Source: Bacteroides fragilis (GTDB lineage: Bacteria > Bacteroidota > Bacteroidia > Bacteroidales > Bacteroidaceae). Taken from it: a stretch of 64,000 nucleotides of DNA. Below the pieces are notes generated by a model. The model did no database searches. It saw nothing but the letters and a program-made list of their open reading frames with translations, and had not been told where the DNA came from. Where the stretch lies: assembly GCF_019583405.1 (NCBI RefSeq), contig NZ_SZUU01000004.1, forward strand, positions 62,001-126,000, given 5' to 3'. Both the position numbers and the translations under genes were made by a program. Below, piece by piece: positions 61,163 to 64,000 of this stretch (the stretch's first letter is position 1; each line of letters begins with the position of its first letter).

Positions 61163-61196
61163 AAAGTCTGTACGTGCTTTTTGCACGGCAGACTTT
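61163..61196. terminator. Terminator of the Ala-rich lipoprotein gene
   Basis: AAAGTCTG (61163-61170) and CAGACTTT (61189-61196) enclose an inner CGTGC/GCACG stem. On the minus strand it is followed by a T8 run (complement of A at 61158-61165). Confidence 0.75.
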
Positions 61197-61221
61197 CAAT
61201 TCTCTCTAATGTTGTTCGAGA

Positions 61222-61440
61222 TTATTCAGCTACAACAGTTTCAGTTACTACTGTAGTGTCAGCTGCGATAGTATCAGCTGCCTGAGCTGCTGCTTCAGCT
61301 GCAGCTGCTTCTACTGCTGCGATAGAGTCAGCGATACGGATAGAATCTGCAGTTGCTTTTTCAGCGTCAGCTGCTTTGTTACCACAAGATGCGAATGATA
61401 CTGCTGCGATAGCTACGAACATCAAAACTAATTTTTTCAT
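61222..61440 (-). CDS. Small Ala-rich lipoprotein
   Basis: 72 residues. The signal KKLVLMFVAIAAVSFASC gives a lipidated Cys at about 19, leaving only about 53 mature residues rich in Ala, Glu, Asp and Thr (ADSIRIADSIAAVEAAAAEA; ADTIAADTTVVTETVVAE), likely one amphipathic helix then a Thr/Val tail. It resembles Lpp-like spacers in size, but no family is recognised. A TACCTTTG box is at the complement of 61492-61499, with a terminator after the gene. Confidence 0.8.
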   Translation of the reverse strand: MKKLVLMFVAIAAVSFASCGNKAADAEKATADSIRIADSIAAVEAAAAEAAAQAADTIAADTTVVTETVVAE

Positions 61441-61598
61441 TTTCTTTGCTTTTTAAATCTGTAATACAATCAATTGCTTATTAAAACGCTGCAAAGGTAT
61501 GTACTTTTTGTATATGTTGTACTCCTAAGCCCAACTTTTTTTTATTTTTTTTTTAGAAGAGTGTTTCATTATGTTTTTTTATATGTTTTAAAACATGT

Positions 61599-63272
61599 CT
61601 AATCTTCTGCTATACTGTTATATAGATAGCGTTTGATGCTTCTTTTCGGAGTTTTCTCAAACTCAGTAGGATAGAGTTGAATCTGACTTACTTTTTCGTA
61701 AGCGGCTACATTGTTATTCAGATTCTTCAAATTCTCGTCCATGATCGTTTTTAAGTTGTCTTCGTGGTTGAGTCCTAAAGAGTCCAAAGCTTCATAGTCG
61801 GCATAGACCAGGGCAACCAGTTTTTTGTTTCGTTCGATCACCAGACTTTCAAGAATGAACGGAAGATTATTAAGTTTAGCCTCGATTTCTTCGGGGAAGA
61901 TGTTTTGTCCGCTTGAACTGAGGATCATCGTTTTCAGTCGGCCGCGAATAAAGATATTGCCTTCGTCATCCATGGTGCCTAAGTCACCGGTACGTAACCA
62001 TCCGTCTTTAGTGAATACTTCCTGAGTGGCTTCCGGGTTTTTATAATATCCGGTCATTACGTTTTCTCCCCGTACCTGAATCTCTCCGGTGTCGGCTTCG
62101 GGATTCTCCTTATAGATACGGGCTTCCATAATATCGAGTATTTTGCCCGATGAAGAGGGGATAAATTTCTCCCAGGGGGCATAACTGATAAGCGGACCAC
62201 ATTCTGTCATGCCGTAGCCAATGGTGAAGGGGAACTTGATTTTGTGGAAAAATTCTTCTACTTCCGGGTTCATGGCGGCTCCGCCGATAATGATTTCCTT
62301 GAAGCGTCCGCCAAGCGCATCGATCAGCTTTTTACGGATCTGGCCGTAAATCTGATTATCCAGCAGGGGGATGCTCAAGGCCCATTTCATTCCTTTTTTG
62401 CTGATAATAGGCTGGATCACGTTTTTATAGATCTTCTCGATGACCAGCGGTACTGTAATAATCAGATTCGGTTTCACCTCTTCGAATGCTTTCATGATGA
62501 TTTTGGGCGAGGGCACTTTGCCGAGAAGGGTTACATGCGTGCCGACTGCCGTGGCCGTCAGAAAGTCGAAGGCGCATCCATAAGCATGAGCCAGCGGAAG
62601 GAAAGAAAGCACTTTATCACCCTTTTTCAGCAGTTCCGTGCGGATACCGAAAGTCACATTACCGGCCAGGTTGTTGCCGGTCAGCATCACTCCTTTGCTG
62701 AATCCGGTGGTGCCCGAGGTATAGTTCAGCAGCATCACCTTGTCATTGGACAAGGTGGTGTAAAGGACATCTTCTTTTTGGAATCCTTTCGGGTAAGTTT
62801 CTTCCATGCACTGATTGATATGCTTTAGGAATTTCTGCACAGTTTCTCCGTCCCGCTGGTGCAGGCAACGGAAGTCGGTCAGTGAGAAAACGGCACGGAT
62901 ACCGATTAGGCGTTCTTCTTCCAAATTCTCCCAGATAGTGTCGCTGGTGAAAAGGAAAACGGATTCGGAATGATTGACAATATGATGTACGTCGTTCGGA
63001 TTGAAGTCTTGCAAGATGGGCACTATGATGGCTCCGTATGTAATGGTAGCCATGTAAGCGATGCACCAGCGGGCATTATTCTTTCCGATGACTGCGATTT
63101 TATCTCCCCGTCGCAAACTACAGTGTTTGAAAAGCAAATGAAGTTTGGCTATTTCTTCGGCAACTTCACCGTAAGTATAACTTTCCGGTTCACCATAATT
63201 GGTGTAGCAGGGCAAATCCCAGTTTTCACGGAAACTATTTTCGTAGAGTTTTATAAAGTTTTCTTTTATCAT
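61599..63272 (-). CDS. AMP-binding long-chain acyl-CoA synthetase
   Basis: A 557-residue ANL-superfamily ligase. The ATP-binding loop is LNYTSGTTGFSKGVMLTG (about 180-197). Further motifs are GYGMTECGPLISYAP (about 343-357), WLRTGDLG (about 425) and the C-terminal hinge GRLKTMILSSSGQNIFPEEI. It activates fatty acids to acyl-AMP and then acyl-CoA at the inner face of the membrane. It is divergent from mtaB. A TACTTTTG box (complement of 63296-63303) lies 23 bases upstream. Confidence 0.92.
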   Translation of the reverse strand: MIKENFIKLYENSFRENWDLPCYTNYGEPESYTYGEVAEEIAKLHLLFKHCSLRRGDKIAVIGKNNARWCIAYMATITYGAIIVPILQDFNPNDVHHIVNHSESVFLFTSDTIWENLEEERLIGIRAVFSLTDFRCLHQRDGETVQKFLKHINQCMEETYPKGFQKEDVLYTTLSNDKVMLLNYTSGTTGFSKGVMLTGNNLAGNVTFGIRTELLKKGDKVLSFLPLAHAYGCAFDFLTATAVGTHVTLLGKVPSPKIIMKAFEEVKPNLIITVPLVIEKIYKNVIQPIISKKGMKWALSIPLLDNQIYGQIRKKLIDALGGRFKEIIIGGAAMNPEVEEFFHKIKFPFTIGYGMTECGPLISYAPWEKFIPSSSGKILDIMEARIYKENPEADTGEIQVRGENVMTGYYKNPEATQEVFTKDGWLRTGDLGTMDDEGNIFIRGRLKTMILSSSGQNIFPEEIEAKLNNLPFILESLVIERNKKLVALVYADYEALDSLGLNHEDNLKTIMDENLKNLNNNVAAYEKVSQIQLYPTEFEKTPKRSIKRYLYNSIAED

Positions 63273-63411
63273 TGCACGTTTTTTGAAGATTTGTGCAAAA
63301 GTAGGTATAAACTTTCAGAATAGAAAACCTCTAACTCCTTTTAACTCCTTCTGCATCTTTACTCCTAATAATAATGTGTAACTTTGCGCTGAATATGCGT
63401 TTTTACAGATT

Positions 63412-64000
63412 ATGATAGATACCACTGTATTTCAAGATAAGACAGCCGTTTACTATACTTTAGGCTGCAAGCTGAATTTCTCAGAGACTTCGACGATTGG
63501 TAAAATCCTGCGTGAGGCAGGTGTGCGTACGGCCCGGAAAGGTGAAAAGGCTGACCTTTGCATTGTCAATACCTGTTCGGTGACCGAGATGGCGGACAAG
63601 AAGTGCCGTCAGGCTATTCACCGCCTGGTGAAACAACATCCCGGCGCTTTTGTAGTGGTGACAGGTTGCTATGCCCAGTTGAAACCCGGTGACGTGGCAA
63701 AGATAGAGGGAGTGGACGTTGTGCTTGGTGCGGAACAGAAGAAAGATTTGCTTCAGTATCTGGGCGATCTGCATAAGCACGAAGGAGGAGAGGCTTATAC
63801 AACCGCAACGAAAGATATCCGTTCCTTTGCCCCGTCTTGTTCAAGAGGTGACCGTACCCGCTTTTTCCTGAAAGTACAGGATGGGTGCGATTACTTTTGT
63901 TCTTACTGTACCATTCCTTTTGCCCGTGGACGGAGTCGCAACGGGACTGTCGCATCTTTGGTGGAGCAGGCACGGCAGGCTGCTGCCGAAGGTGGGAAAG
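63412..64000 (+). CDS. mtaB: tRNA t6A37 methylthiotransferase MtaB (5' part)
   Basis: The first 196 codons; the gene runs off the window. The N-terminal UPF0004 cluster cysteines are in TLGCKLNFSETSTIG, NTCSVTEMADKKCRQ and TGCYAQLKP, and the radical SAM motif is DGCDYFCSYCTIPF (CxxxCxxC). CKLNFSE and the NTCSVTEMADKKCR form favour MtaB (ms2t6A) over MiaB. A TAACTTTG -7 box is at 63379-63386. Confidence 0.92.
   Translation, partial: MIDTTVFQDKTAVYYTLGCKLNFSETSTIGKILREAGVRTARKGEKADLCIVNTCSVTEMADKKCRQAIHRLVKQHPGAFVVVTGCYAQLKPGDVAKIEGVDVVLGAEQKKDLLQYLGDLHKHEGGEAYTTATKDIRSFAPSCSRGDRTRFFLKVQDGCDYFCSYCTIPFARGRSRNGTVASLVEQARQAAAEGGK

Overview
The window comes from a Bacteroides chromosome, most likely of the B. 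fragilis group. The grounds are the recurrent Bacteroides-type -7 promoter box TAnnTTTG (with TTTG or TTG about 19-22 bp upstream), GH35 and GH92 glycosidases, an ECF sigma/FecR/TonB-receptor/DUF4249 module, BF3164-like beta-propeller lipoproteins, a group-B-like [FeFe] hydrogenase, and an EF-G2 / RprX-RprY / MarR / rpsF-rpsR-rplI block whose order I remember from Bacteroides. Species is an inference; no 16S gene is present.

Layout. 1-3.5 kb is a small accessory patch: a cytoplasmic-looking N-acetylmuramidase, an HU-like protein, a 30-residue 'smalltalk' peptide and an AAA/PD-(D/E)XK protein. 3.5-16.3 kb is housekeeping: thioesterase, TsaC-like protein, ClC channel, Fmt, Rpe, ComEC-like protein, DHH phosphoesterase, DUF4827 lipoprotein, phosphohexose mutase and GH35 beta-galactosidase. 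16.5-17.7 kb is a propeller lipoprotein. 17.7-22.8 kb (minus) is a complete hydrogenase operon, hydA-hydE-hydG-hydF. 22.9-30.0 kb (minus) is a metal-type RND efflux operon, with a TolC-like domain fused to the pump and a LytS/LytTR-type two-component pair behind it. 30.2-36.1 kb holds a GH92 alpha-mannosidase, glutathione peroxidase, Nudix hydrolase, QueA and a DUF2027/Smr protein. 36.2-42.7 kb is an AT-rich accessory island: ATPase behind a tandem operator, Crp/Fnr regulator, GNAT enzyme, a frame-disrupted small gene, a badly decayed tyrosine integrase and a HipB/HipA pair. 42.8-51.2 kb (minus) carries a small secreted protein, a two-piece LysO exporter, the ECF sigma/lipoprotein/FecR/TonB receptor/DUF4249 module and hemW.

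52-56.3 kb is the most unusual part. Three AT-rich genes, coding for a secreted Cys-rich NVEALA-like peptide, a propeller lipoprotein and a thioredoxin-like CxxC lipoprotein, sit between two 140-bp direct repeats (136/140 identical by eye). The second repeat is the native leader of the EF-G paralogue. The cassette therefore seems to have inserted with duplication of that promoter and now runs from a copy of it. The EF-G paralogue itself has Ser in place of the catalytic His of G3.

56.3-64 kb holds RprX/RprY, a 58-residue two-helix membrane protein, MarR, the S6/S18/L9 ribosomal protein operon, an Ala-rich lipoprotein, an acyl-CoA synthetase, and the 5' part of mtaB running off the end. I saw no rRNA, tRNA, CRISPR array or complete insertion sequence.
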